Shown: piece after piece, positions 34,163-41,915 of the stretch
How positions within the stretch are numbered: position 1 is the first letter of the stretch
Layout: each line of letters opens with the position of its first letter
Source of the DNA: Planctomycetota bacterium
GTDB lineage: Bacteria; Planctomycetota; J058
Assembly: GCA_019636275.1 (NCBI GenBank)
Contig: JAHBXY010000067.1
Location: 1 to 46,025, forward strand
Direction: 5' to 3'
DNA: 46,025 bases
Notes under the pieces: generated by a model
What the model was told of the DNA's origin: nothing
Database searches by the model: none
What the model saw: only the letters and a program-made list of their open reading frames with translations
Translations under genes and position numbers: made by a program

Positions 34163-34696
34163 CTACAGCGCGTCGAGGAGCTCGCACAGGGCGAGGTCGG
34201 GGTCGCGCCGGAGCTGCGCGACCCGCTGCGCCAGGGTCACCAGGGGGCTGGGCGAGGGCGCGCTCGCCAGCGCCGCGGCCGCGTCGTCGTCGCGGCCTTC
34301 GAGGAGCGCGCGGCCGGCGCGTGCGCGTGCGTCGTCGCCGCCGCCGGACTCGCGCACGAGCGCGTCGCCGACGACGCGGGACGGGTCGACCGCGCCGGCG
34401 CGCGCGGCCTCGAGCACGCCGCGGGCGAGTCCGCCGTGGGCGTCGCCGCGCGCGCCGCGGACCAGCGCCGCCACGCGCGTCGTGGCCCAGGGCGTCGTGG
34501 CGAGCTGCCCCTCCACGTGGCCCCGCTCGCCTGGCCGCAGCGCGCCGGCCGCGAACCTGCACAGCCCCTGGAGGTCCAGCCCGGCGTCGAGCGCGGCCGC
34601 TCCCGGCGCTGCCCGTCGGTGGCGGGCGGCGGCGTCGACGAGGTCCGGAAACGCATCGGGCTCGAGGGGGCGCGGCGGCGGGGCGTTCAGGGTCAT
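34163..34696 (-). CDS. Anti-sigma-factor-like protein
   Basis: A 177-residue soluble protein, Ala- and Arg-rich. The segment LCRFAAGALRPGERGHVEGQ (~45-64) has the helix pattern of the zf-HC2 anti-sigma domain (L..Y..G.L...E...vE.HL), but without the HxxxCxxC zinc ligands. The rest is helical repeats (ARGVLEAARAGAVDPSRV, RALLEGRDDDAAAALASA). It lies directly downstream of the sigma-like gene on the same strand, which supports the role. A GTG at 34882 that overlaps the sigma gene's stop (GTGA) is an alternative start adding 62 residues with a CRLC motif; I prefer ATG 34696. Convergent with the kinase-FGE gene, 4 nt apart. Confidence 0.55.
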   Translation of the reverse strand: MTLNAPPPRPLEPDAFPDLVDAAARHRRAAPGAAALDAGLDLQGLCRFAAGALRPGERGHVEGQLATTPWATTRVAALVRGARGDAHGGLARGVLEAARAGAVDPSRVVGDALVRESGGGDDARARAGRALLEGRDDDAAAALASAPSPSPLVTLAQRVAQLRRDPDLALCELLDAL

Positions 34697-34878
34697 GGCG
34701 GCTCTCGCTTTCGTGGCCACGCGGGCGCGGTGGCGAAGAAGAAGGAGGTGGGGCCCGGCGTCCGTCGATCGGCGCGGCGCGGGCGTGATGGGCAGGGCGG
34801 GCGGCGCGTCGCACAGGCGGCAGCCGCGAGCGACGTGGTCGGCGCGAGCGGGAGGGGCCTCGGGCCGGGCGCGGCGGA

Positions 34879-36264
34879 TCACGACCGCGCGCCTCGCGCG
34901 TCGGGCTTGTCGGGCTTGCGCTCGATCAGGCAGGCGTCGTAGTCGGGGAAGACCTGGCCCAGGCCGTCCTCGATCAGCTTGCGGCGCAGCTCGTCCATGC
35001 GGCGGCCGACCACGGCCGGCGTCGCGTCGAGGCCGGCCCGGCGCGCGATCGCCTCGGGGCCCACGTCGCGCTTGCAGGTCCGGTCCTTGTACATCCGGCA
35101 GCCGGCGCTCGAGGGCAAGGAGCAGCGGTGCTGCACGATCGCCAGGTCGACGTCGTCGATCCGGCCGCGCCGGCGCAGGGCCTCGTAGGCCTTGTCGACG
35201 ACGCCCATCCACACCTTGAGGCGGATGCGGTTGAGGATCAGGTTCAGCGCGTTGGCGTTCAGGCCGCGGGCGCGCTTGAGGTCGGCGACCGAGATCCCCT
35301 CGCGCACGAGCGCGCGCGCGAGCAGGCGGTCGTCGTCGCCCAGGACCTCGCCCAGCGCGGCGGCGACGGTCGCGACGTCGCTCAGGGGGCGCCCGGTGAC
35401 GGCGGCCACGTCCTCGGGCGGCAGGCCGTCGACGAGGAGGCGCAGGAGGACGACGTGCTCGGGGCGGGCCCGGCCGCCGGGGGCGCCCAGGAGCTCGAGG
35501 CAGGTCGCGAGGCGCGGCAGGAGGGGGGAGCCCTGGAACGCCTCGAGGACGTCGGCGACCTGGCGGCCCTCGCTGATCAGCGTGAAGATCACGCCGTCGA
35601 CCGCCTTGATCCTGCCGCTGGCCTCGAGCTCATCGAGGACTCCCAGGACGAAGGTCATCGCGTCGCGCGAGACGGCGACCGCCCCGGAGGGCACGCGGGG
35701 GCGCGGGTCGCGCGGGTCGTCCTCGATCGCGGACGGGGCCTTCTTCTTGCGGCCGATCTCGTCCAGGCAGTGGTTGCGGACGATCCGCGCCACGTAGGCC
35801 TTGAAGTCGCGCCCGTCCCATTTGGGGATCGCCTCCCACACCCGGCCCCACAGGCCCGGGAACTCGGCGTCGGGATCGAGCCCGTGCCGGTAGAGGATAC
35901 CCCTGAGGCGCAGGGCGCTGTCGAGCAAACCCATGAGCTGCTCGAACGCCCCCCCGTCGCCCTGGACCGCGACGCGGTGCACCAGCTCGAAGGTCTCCGC
36001 CTGCCGGGCGATGGCGAGCTGCTCCGCCACGAACGCGGCCGCCCCGTCGACCCCCCCCTCGAGCGCCTCGAGCGGGGCCGGGGGGGCCGGCGCGTCGTCG
36101 CCCGTCTCCGCGTCCTCGCGGGCCAGGAGCGGCGGGTAGCGCTGCAAGGTCTTGAGCACCAGCTGGTCGAGGAAGGCGCTCCGCGGCAGGCCCACCTGCC
36201 CGGACACGGCGTCGCGCAGCCGCTCGAGCTCGGGCTCGCTCGGCTCCACCAGGGGGGAGACCAC
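34879..36264 (-). CDS. Large sigma-70-family-like (ECF-type) protein
   Basis: A 461-residue protein with an ECF-like sigma region 2 at ~135-173: LWGRVWEAIPKWDGRDFKAY then VARIVRNHCLDEIGRKKKA, matching the usual LW..VW..i..fdG..f.aWl.rIaRN..lDe.RR. A region-4-like helix-turn-helix is at ~325-352 (ISVADLKRARGLNANALNLI then LNRIRLKVW). It is over twice ECF length: an N-terminal helical extension (~1-130), a middle insertion (~185-320, with GLPPEDVAAVTGRPLSDVAT) and a C-terminal tail with CRMYKDRTCKRDVGPEA. It may be a transcription regulator with a built-in sensor part. GTG 36264 lies 2 nt after the upstream stop, with AAGGA upstream, so it is coupled to the membrane gene. Confidence 0.68.
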   Translation of the reverse strand: MVSPLVEPSEPELERLRDAVSGQVGLPRSAFLDQLVLKTLQRYPPLLAREDAETGDDAPAPPAPLEALEGGVDGAAAFVAEQLAIARQAETFELVHRVAVQGDGGAFEQLMGLLDSALRLRGILYRHGLDPDAEFPGLWGRVWEAIPKWDGRDFKAYVARIVRNHCLDEIGRKKKAPSAIEDDPRDPRPRVPSGAVAVSRDAMTFVLGVLDELEASGRIKAVDGVIFTLISEGRQVADVLEAFQGSPLLPRLATCLELLGAPGGRARPEHVVLLRLLVDGLPPEDVAAVTGRPLSDVATVAAALGEVLGDDDRLLARALVREGISVADLKRARGLNANALNLILNRIRLKVWMGVVDKAYEALRRRGRIDDVDLAIVQHRCSLPSSAGCRMYKDRTCKRDVGPEAIARRAGLDATPAVVGRRMDELRRKLIEDGLGQVFPDYDACLIERKPDKPDARGARS

Positions 36265-36266
36265 GT

Positions 36267-36986
36267 TCAGCCTTCCTTGTTCGAGCGCAGGAACTTGATC
36301 GGCAGGAGCACGATCGTCGACAGCACGAGGACCAGGGCGGCCATCCCGACGAGGAGCGAGAGGGCCTGCCAGAAGGCGCCGCCGTAGACGCCCTTGGCCA
36401 CGACCTCCACGCCGGCCTTCTGCAGGACGAACGTCACCAGCCCCAGCGCGCCGCTCAGCCCGGCCACGGCCACGAGGTCGTGGCGCCCGGGCGCGGGGGC
36501 CACGGTCAGGGCGAAGGCCAGGTACAGGATCGCCCACAGCCGCCAGTCGCCGACGGGCATGGACTTGAGCTGGCCCAGGAACGCGTTGAGCTGCTTGCCC
36601 ACCGCCTGCGCCCCCTCGCCCACCGCCTCGACCTCCATGGCGAGCTGCGGCAGGCGCGGCACCCTGAACGGCTCGTCGAGGACCCACGTCCAGCAGGCCA
36701 CGAACACGGCGATGCACGCCACGAACGGCCCGATCGAGTAGAGGAAGCGGAACACCGCCCCGCCGGCCGGCGGGTCGCCGGCGGTCGGGCCGCCCGCGCG
36801 CATCAGGTCCACCTTGCCCGACTTCTGCTGGCCGACGAGGCAGGCCAGGAACCGGCCGCCGGCGGCCGCGAGCATGCCCGGGTAGAAGGCGAAGCCGACC
36901 GACTTCCAGCCGACGACGACCTCGAAGAGCTTGCCCAGGGCGTAGGTGATCAACAGATAGATGAGGAGCCACAGCGCCAGGGTCAT
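36267..36986 (-). CDS. Polytopic membrane protein of unknown function
   Basis: A 239-residue membrane protein with about six helices: LALWLLIYLLITYALGKLFE at the N terminus, GFAFYPGMLAAAGGRFLACL, FLYSIGPFVACIAVFVACWT, then after a loop (~100-140) WRLWAILYLAFALTVA, LVAVAGLSGALGLVTFVLQK and a long final helix LSLLVGMAALVLVLSTIVLL. No known family. Its stop is 2 nt from the GTG of the sigma-like gene, and the anti-sigma-like gene follows, so the three likely form one regulatory unit with this as the membrane part. Confidence 0.72.
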   Translation of the reverse strand: MTLALWLLIYLLITYALGKLFEVVVGWKSVGFAFYPGMLAAAGGRFLACLVGQQKSGKVDLMRAGGPTAGDPPAGGAVFRFLYSIGPFVACIAVFVACWTWVLDEPFRVPRLPQLAMEVEAVGEGAQAVGKQLNAFLGQLKSMPVGDWRLWAILYLAFALTVAPAPGRHDLVAVAGLSGALGLVTFVLQKAGVEVVAKGVYGGAFWQALSLLVGMAALVLVLSTIVLLPIKFLRSNKEG

Positions 36987-37035
36987 CGCGTTGGATCCTA
37001 AACACCCGGGCCGCCCCGCGCACGCTCCGGAAACG

Positions 37036-37066
37036 CCGAACGGACGCCGCTGGGGCGTCCGTTCGG
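37036..37066 (-). terminator. Hairpin terminator after the Kelch-type gene
   Basis: A perfect 13-bp stem (37036-37048 CCGAACGGACGCC with 37054-37066) around a 5-nt loop lies 25 nt after the leftward Kelch-type gene's stop. Read leftward, it is followed by CGTTTCC, a weak U-tract. It separates that gene from the membrane/sigma operon. Confidence 0.7.
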
Positions 37067-37091
37067 GCTCACGTCCGGGGACCGGCGAGCG

Positions 37092-38378
37092 TCAGCGCGT
37101 GTAGAACTCGCACTGATCGAGGGGGTTGCCGTTGGCGTCCGCCCCGCCGATCACCAGGATCCGGCCGTCGAGCAGCGTGACGACCCGGTGGTCGACGCGG
37201 GGCGTGGCCATGTTCACCGAGCCCGCGATCGTGTTGGTCGTGTGCTGGTAGATCTCGCAGCTCGCCAGGGGCGCCTGCTGCGTGTCCACGCCGCCGACGA
37301 TCAGCATGTCGGCCGAGCCGCCGATCTCGGCGATCTCGACCGTGTCGCGGGCCTCGTTGAGCTGCGGCCCGGTGACGAAGGCGCTCGTCTGGGTGTCGTA
37401 GTACTCGGTCGTGTCCTCGACGCCGTTGGTGCTGCTCCCGCCGGCGAAGAGCGGCCGGCCCGCCGAGCTGACGGCGGCGCCGTAGTAGATCCGGTGCCCC
37501 ACGTTCGCCGCGCCCTGCCCGAAGGTGCGGGCCTGCACGTCGTAGCGCTCGACGATCGGGTTCGGCAGGCCGGTGATCGCCGGCTGCTGCTGCTGGTTCA
37601 GGCCGATCTGGCAGCCGCCGACGATGAGCGTCTGGCCGCCGGCCGAGACCATGGCGCCGAGGGTGTGGAAGCTCGACGTGCCGGACGCCGTCCACTGGCC
37701 GGTCGCCGGGTCGTAGGTCGCCGACGAGTTGAGCGACAGCATCTGCGAGTTCACGCCGCCCGCGACGAGGACGTGCCCGTTCGAGAGGCGCGACGCGAAG
37801 TGCCACCCACGGCCCTGGGGCATAGCCCCCGTCTGCGTGAAGGCGTTCGTGGTCGAGTCGAACAGGTAGCAGGTCGTCATCGCCGTAAGCTGGTTCGGCG
37901 TCTCGACTCCGATGCCGCCGGCGATCAGGACGCGGTTGGTTTGCAGGAGGGTCGCCGTGTGCAGTTGGCGCCCGGTGGCGTTGCCGTTGTTGATCATCTG
38001 CGCGTCGGCGGGCGTCGGCGAGATCTGATCGAGCGAGGTCCACGTGTTGGCGACCGGGTCGAACACCTCGGAGGTCGTGTACACGCCGTTTCCGTCGGTG
38101 CCGCCGACCACCAGCACGCGCCCGTCGGGGAGCGTCGTGGCCGTGTGCTGCGAGCGCGCGCCGGCGGTCAGGGCCGGAGCCGACGAGAACTGGCCCAGCC
38201 CGCCGCCGCCGCCGCCGCCGCCGCCACCGGGCGCGCCGCCGGCCGCGCCGGTGCTGCCCGGCCCGAAGAACGCCTTGCCGCCGCTGCTGCTGCCGGTGTT
38301 GCAGCCCGCAGCGACCCCCGCCACCAGCGCGGACGCGAGCGTCGAGGCGACCAGCCGCGTCGTCGTGTGCTTCTTCAT
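37092..38378 (-). CDS. Kelch-repeat lipoprotein
   Basis: A 428-residue predicted lipoprotein: MKKHTTTRLVASTLASALVA then GVAAGC, lipobox AAGC (Cys ~26), followed by a Ser/Gly linker with ten consecutive Gly. The remainder is a Kelch-type six-bladed beta-propeller: repeated HTATTLPDGRVLVVGGTDGN, TATLLQTNRVLIAGGIG, ASRLSNGHVLVAGGVNSQ, GAAVSSAGRPLFAGGSS, IGGSADMLIVGGVD, VVTLLDGRILVIGGADANG, each followed by a YDP/EFYD strand. Probably surface-exposed and protein-binding. I chose ATG 38378, with GAGGGG 4-5 nt upstream and a proper signal. The upstream sequence includes TGTGTATGGT (extended -10-like, 38436-38445 on the minus strand). Confidence 0.87.
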   Translation of the reverse strand: MKKHTTTRLVASTLASALVAGVAAGCNTGSSSGGKAFFGPGSTGAAGGAPGGGGGGGGGGLGQFSSAPALTAGARSQHTATTLPDGRVLVVGGTDGNGVYTTSEVFDPVANTWTSLDQISPTPADAQMINNGNATGRQLHTATLLQTNRVLIAGGIGVETPNQLTAMTTCYLFDSTTNAFTQTGAMPQGRGWHFASRLSNGHVLVAGGVNSQMLSLNSSATYDPATGQWTASGTSSFHTLGAMVSAGGQTLIVGGCQIGLNQQQQPAITGLPNPIVERYDVQARTFGQGAANVGHRIYYGAAVSSAGRPLFAGGSSTNGVEDTTEYYDTQTSAFVTGPQLNEARDTVEIAEIGGSADMLIVGGVDTQQAPLASCEIYQHTTNTIAGSVNMATPRVDHRVVTLLDGRILVIGGADANGNPLDQCEFYTR

Positions 38379-38830
38379 CACGCCCCTCGATCCAGCCGTG
38401 ATCCGTGAGCCGTTTCGTCCCAAGTGGACGAGCGCGCGGGAACCATACACAATCAACGATCCAAAGTCACTCCGGGACGGCTCGATCCGTCAAGCCGCTG
38501 TCAAGCCGAGGCTTCGTTCATCGAGGCCATCGTCGAGCGCCGAGAACACCGGGCCCAGCGGGCCCGTTTTCCGTTTTGCGTTCCAATGCGGCTCACACCG
38601 TCAAGCTTCGTCGCGGGCGGCGCGGACGAACCGCGCCGGAGCACGTCTTATCGTCGGGGGGAGCAGTCGTTTCTCTGGACGGTGTCGGTGTCTCCTGCTA
38701 CGTTCGTCACTCTCCTGGGCGCCTTCTTGTCATGACGCCGCGCGTCAGGCCTTGGTCTTTCGTGTCCTCCCACATGGCGGGAGGGCGGCGACTCGCCGGC
38801 GCCCAGGACTTCTCGTTCCTGAGGTGAAAC
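38379..38830. promoter_or_regulatory. Divergent regulatory region with operator-like and terminator-like structures
   Basis: This 452-nt spacer is less GC-rich than its surroundings and has no gene. It holds GTCAAGC three times (38489, 38500, 38600), the first two exactly 11 bp apart, and a palindrome AAGCCGAGGCTT (38503-38514), which look like regulator binding sites. On the plus strand a 7-bp stem CGGGCCC/GGGCCCG (38550-38566, 3-nt loop) is followed by TTTT (38567-38570), a small intrinsic terminator with no plus-strand gene before it; it may end a small RNA or attenuate the rightward leader. A stem CCTCCC/GGGAGG (38766-38784) lies 46 nt before the next start. Confidence 0.45.
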
Positions 38831-39184
38831 ATGCGTAAGATCAAGACCAAGGGCCTGAAGATCAAGATGAAGCCGATCGACCGCGGGCCGCGGTTCTCGA
38901 TCGCGCTCCACGGTACGCAGCACCCGGCCAAGGCCAAGGAAGCCCTCCTCCGCACGTTCGACATCAACGAGGCGCTCGCCGACGTCGTCGTGAGTTCCGC
39001 GCCCGTCGTGATCTGCCGTGACCTCGATCAGGAGATCGCCGCCGACTACGTCAAGCGCCTCAAGACCTCCGGTGACTTCCGCGTGTGGCTCGAGAGCGCG
39101 TCGGGCCGGATGAAGCAGATGAATCTGAAGCAGAAGTCGGGTTCACCGGCGCCCATCCCGGTCCCCGAGATCCGCAAGCACTAG
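38831..39184 (+). CDS. Small basic protein resembling the ribosomal L7/L12 C-terminal domain
   Basis: A 117-residue protein with a Lys-rich N terminus (RKIKTKGLKIKMKPIDRG) followed by one domain (~22-90) whose pattern follows the L7/L12 C-terminal fold: FSIALHGTQHPAKAKEALLR (first strand and helix), INEALADVVVSSAPVVICRD (helix ending in AP, then strand), LDQEIAADYVKRLKTSGDFR, VWLES (helix, G, last strand). In L7/L12 this domain recruits translation GTPases. There is no L12 N-terminal dimerisation domain, so this is not the ribosomal protein itself. GAGGTGA lies 6 nt before the ATG. Followed by another small basic protein gene. Assignment is by pattern only. Confidence 0.7.
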   Translation: MRKIKTKGLKIKMKPIDRGPRFSIALHGTQHPAKAKEALLRTFDINEALADVVVSSAPVVICRDLDQEIAADYVKRLKTSGDFRVWLESASGRMKQMNLKQKSGSPAPIPVPEIRKH

Positions 39185-39400
39185 AGGCCTGGCCGGTAAC
39201 GTCTTCGTAGCCGCGGCGCGCCTGTTCCTTCCTGCATGACGAAATCGTGACAACAGGGATGGCGCAGCAGAGTAGGATCGGCCCGTCGCGGTGACGAAGC
39301 ATGCCTTGCTGGTCCCGCGCGTGTGTTCCGCCTCCGGCGGCACACCGCGATGCTCGCCTCACGCTTCGCTCTTTCCGCGTCATTAAGGAGTGTCCTCAGG
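39185..39400 (+). promoter_or_regulatory. Leader/promoter region of the second small gene
   Basis: No gene is seen. GTGACA (39247-39252) and TAGGAT (39273-39278) are candidate -35/-10 hexamers at a long 20-nt spacing. A hairpin with GTGTG...CCGCC pairing with GGCGG...CACAC lies at 39329-39354. AAGGAG (39387-39392) precedes the ATG at 39401 by 8 nt. Confidence 0.4.
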
Positions 39401-39640
39401 ATGAAGGCCCGGTACGACTCCAAGCCCCTCAAGCTCGCTGCGAAGGTGAAGACGAAGGCGGACGGAGCGGAGGGGTACGTCACCCGGATCGGCCTCCTGC
39501 GCATGAAGCGTGGGGGCGCGACGAAGGTGGACGTGTACTTCCCCGACCGCCAGGCGCGCGGGTACACCTTCATGAACCAGCGGCTGTACATGGCCAGCTT
39601 CCTGTCGTACGCGGGCAACGCCGAGGTCGAGGAGGTCTGA
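39401..39640 (+). CDS. Small basic protein of unknown function
   Basis: A 79-residue protein, Lys/Arg-rich at the N terminus (KARYDSKPLKLAAKVKTKAD) and beta-rich after (GYVTRIGLLRMKRGGATKVD, VYFPDRQARGYTFMNQRLYM), with an acidic end EVEEV. I do not recognise a family; the composition suggests a nucleic-acid- or ribosome-associated protein. ATG 39401 is chosen over an upstream ATG at 39323 because AAGGAG lies 8 nt before it and the upstream codons read as an Arg-rich non-coding shadow. It follows the L12-like gene by 216 nt and is closed by a strong terminator hairpin. Confidence 0.72.
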   Translation: MKARYDSKPLKLAAKVKTKADGAEGYVTRIGLLRMKRGGATKVDVYFPDRQARGYTFMNQRLYMASFLSYAGNAEVEEV

Positions 39641-39674
39641 AGACCCCGACCGGCGCCTGAGCGAAGAGTGACGA

Positions 39675-39700
39675 ACGGCCGCGCCCACGGGCGCGGCCGT
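39675..39700 (+). terminator. Intrinsic terminator-like hairpin
   Basis: An 11-bp perfect stem (39675-39685 ACGGCCGCGCC with 39690-39700), loop CACG, followed by CGTCGTT, lies 34 nt after the stop of the 79-residue protein gene. It is placed to end transcription of the small-gene pair. Confidence 0.7.
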
Positions 39701-39804
39701 CGTCGTTCCGGAGCGCTCCGGAGCGCTGTTTCCGGTGCGCACGACGGCGTTTCCGGTCGCCGCCCTGACGAACGTCGACGGCACGTCTATCCTCGCCTTG
39801 GACG

Positions 39805-41568
39805 ATGGCCGTGCCCCTCAAGCCCCCGCGCTCGCCTGCCCTGGACGCGCCCTGGATGCGTGACCTGGCCGTCCTCGTCGCGGGGCTGGGCCTCGGCGTG
39901 GCGGTCGGTCTGCGGCTCGAGCGGCCGGCGACGGCGCCTGCGCCGGAGCGCCGCGAGCCGATCGCCGCCATCTCCCGCCTGGCGCCGGCGCCGGCGCCGT
40001 CGTCGGCGCCGACGGGGGGCGCGGAGGACGCGCGACCGGGGGACGAGCGGCGCCGGGCCGACCTGGCGGCGGCGATCGAGGTCAACGAAGGCGAGGTGCG
40101 CGCGCTGGCCCGAGCGCTGGCCGACCCGACCGCCTACCGCCACGTCCGGGCCGTGCTGGCGGACGTCGAGGCCTTCGAGGAGGCGCAGCGCCGGCGCGAG
40201 GAGCTCTACCGCCGCCTCGGCGAGCCGCCGCCCCCGGCGCCGGCGCTGCCGCCCGGGCTGCGCGAGCGGGCCCGCCAGCTCGGGGCCGAGCGGGGCGCCG
40301 CGCTGACGGTCGTGGTCGACGCTGCGCCCGAGCAGGTGGAGGTCCTCATCGCTTCGCCCGAGGGCGCGACGTCGGCCGGCCCTGCCCGGCCCGGGGTGGT
40401 CCTCGGCAACGACGGGCCGCTCAGGACGGTCACCTACCGCACGCGCGTCGACGGCTTCGAGCGGACCGTCTCGATCGTCGAGGACCCGCAGGGCGGCCGG
40501 GACCGGCTGCGGGTGACGTTTGCCCCGACGGGCGGGCCGCCGGCGTTCGTCCGCTCGACGCGCCTGCTCGGCGCGCCCGGCAAGGCCTGGCAGGACCTGA
40601 TCGCGCACCTGTGGGCGCGCGGCAGCGTCCCGTTCCACGCGCTCGAGGCCCTGGCCAGCGGCGGCGAGGCGGCGCTCCCGTCGCGGCGCGGCGGCTGGAT
40701 CGACTGGGTGCGGCGCCACATCGACCTGCCGCCGAACCCCGAGCTCAACGAGCCGGCGGGGCCGCCGCCCCCGCTTCCGGCCGACAACCCCCTCCTGCTC
40801 GTCGGCGACACGCAGCCCGTCCTGCTCGAGCGCCCCGACCTGGCGCTCGACCCGGAGCAGGAGCAGCCGCCGCTGCTCAGCCCGGCGCGCGGCCCCCTGG
40901 TGCTCCTGGCGGGCAACGGGGTGGGGATCTACGACGGCGGCTGGCGCTGGCTGGTGTTCGACGCGGCGCGCGGCCGGGCCGTCGAGCACCTCCCGGGCGC
41001 GGGGCCCGGCGGGGCGCACCTGCGCTGGGAGTTCTACCCCGACGCGGCGCGGACGCGCCTCGGGCGCGGCCCGGAGCAGGCGCGCGCCCTGTGTCAGCTC
41101 GCGCAGGAGCGCACGCGCCAGGCGCTCGGGGTGCTCCTCCTGCGCCGCGAGGTCGCGGCGCTCGAGCGCGAGATGGACGCGCGGGTCGGCGGCCTCTACA
41201 CCGCCGACGGGCTGGCCGCCCTGCGCCTGCACGAGGCGCTCGTCGACCGGCGCAAGCGGCTGCAGGCGCTCTCGCACCTGCTGCTCGACGCCGAGGCGGC
41301 CGCCCTGAGCGACCGCACGCTCGAGGAGGGCAAGCGCCGCGGCGTGGCGCGGCTCGTGGCGCTGATCGAGGCCATGATCCAGGCCGGGCGGCAGGGGCCG
41401 GTCGAGTACCTCCTGCGCGACGACCGCGTGAAGGCGGTCCTGTTCCAGGCGCCGCAGGCCTACCGCCTGCGCCTCTGCCAGTCCTACCGCGAGCGCTTCG
41501 GCCGCTGGCGCGGCGGGCCCTTCGCCGCGTTCGGCGGCGAGCCGCCGCGCTGGTACGAGGTCGAGTAA
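39805..41568 (+). CDS. Membrane-anchored protein of unknown function
   Basis: A 587-residue protein. One helix near the N terminus (MRDLAVLVAGLGLGVAVGLR, ~18-37) anchors it; a Pro/Ala linker (~40-75) and a coiled-coil-like stretch follow (ALADVEAFEEAQRRREELYR, ~115-140). The middle is beta-rich with RTVTYRTRVDGFERTVSIVE. The C-terminal third is helical (ALLRREVAALEREMDAR-type segments, LEEGKRRGVARLVALIEAMI). No catalytic motif or known domain. ATG 39805 is preceded by TATCCT 11 nt upstream and no Shine-Dalgarno sequence. Downstream is a repeat cluster, then the M50 protease. Confidence 0.68.
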   Translation: MAVPLKPPRSPALDAPWMRDLAVLVAGLGLGVAVGLRLERPATAPAPERREPIAAISRLAPAPAPSSAPTGGAEDARPGDERRRADLAAAIEVNEGEVRALARALADPTAYRHVRAVLADVEAFEEAQRRREELYRRLGEPPPPAPALPPGLRERARQLGAERGAALTVVVDAAPEQVEVLIASPEGATSAGPARPGVVLGNDGPLRTVTYRTRVDGFERTVSIVEDPQGGRDRLRVTFAPTGGPPAFVRSTRLLGAPGKAWQDLIAHLWARGSVPFHALEALASGGEAALPSRRGGWIDWVRRHIDLPPNPELNEPAGPPPPLPADNPLLLVGDTQPVLLERPDLALDPEQEQPPLLSPARGPLVLLAGNGVGIYDGGWRWLVFDAARGRAVEHLPGAGPGGAHLRWEFYPDAARTRLGRGPEQARALCQLAQERTRQALGVLLLRREVAALEREMDARVGGLYTADGLAALRLHEALVDRRKRLQALSHLLLDAEAAALSDRTLEEGKRRGVARLVALIEAMIQAGRQGPVEYLLRDDRVKAVLFQAPQAYRLRLCQSYRERFGRWRGGPFAAFGGEPPRWYEVE

Positions 41569-41583
41569 GTGGGCCGACGGGCG

Positions 41584-41692
41584 CCCTGACCTCGATCGGA
41601 GCCGCAAGAGAGGCGAGGCCGCGGAGGACGAGGCGGGGGTGCGAGCTCTGCGCGCGCCTCCCCCGCCCGGCATCCGCGCTCGGCTCCGATCG
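41584..41692 (+). repeat. Dispersed hairpin repeat R3a (short form)
   Basis: A ~105-bp relative of R1 lacking the ATGAAGAA left end and the GTCGAGCACAC right end. It begins CCTGACCTCGATCGGAGCCG and is closed by exact 11-bp arms GATCGGAGCCG (41594-41604) and CGGCTCCGATC (41681-41691). It shares the internal GAGGCGAGGCCGCGGAGG and GCCCGGCATCCGCG segments with the full copies. It lies directly before R3b in the same orientation. Confidence 0.65.
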
Positions 41693-41854
41693 TGGAGCGC
41701 TGGTGACCAGCCTTCGATCGGAGCAGCGAGCGAGGCGAGGCCGCGGAGGCCGAGGCGAGGGGGGAGCGCGCGCGGGTCGTATCGATCGCCGGATCCTACG
41801 ACCCGCGCGCGCCCCCCCTCGCCCGGCATCCGCGGCCGCAGCCGTCGAGTACAC
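41693..41854 (+). mobile_element. Dispersed hairpin repeat R3b
   Basis: Contains the conserved left block TGGTGACCAGCCTTCGATCG, a perfect 16-bp stem GCGCGCGCGGGTCGTA (41766-41781) with 41797-41812 around a 15-nt loop, and the right end GCCGTCGAGTACAC. It is closest to R2, sharing the loop TCGATCGCCGGATCC. The left outer part (ATGAAGAA block) is absent, apparently replaced by R3a, and no target duplication is visible. Located in the 347-bp spacer before the M50 gene. Confidence 0.72.
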
Positions 41855-41915
41855 CGCATGCCTCGGCGGTCAGGGCGGCCGGGGGTACCTTCGGGAGAGA
41901 CGGGGAGCCGCCGCC

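Noticed and set aside
38203..38226. Run of CCG triplets as a regulatory microsatellite
   Set aside because: It lies inside the Kelch-type lipoprotein and codes its poly-Gly linker.
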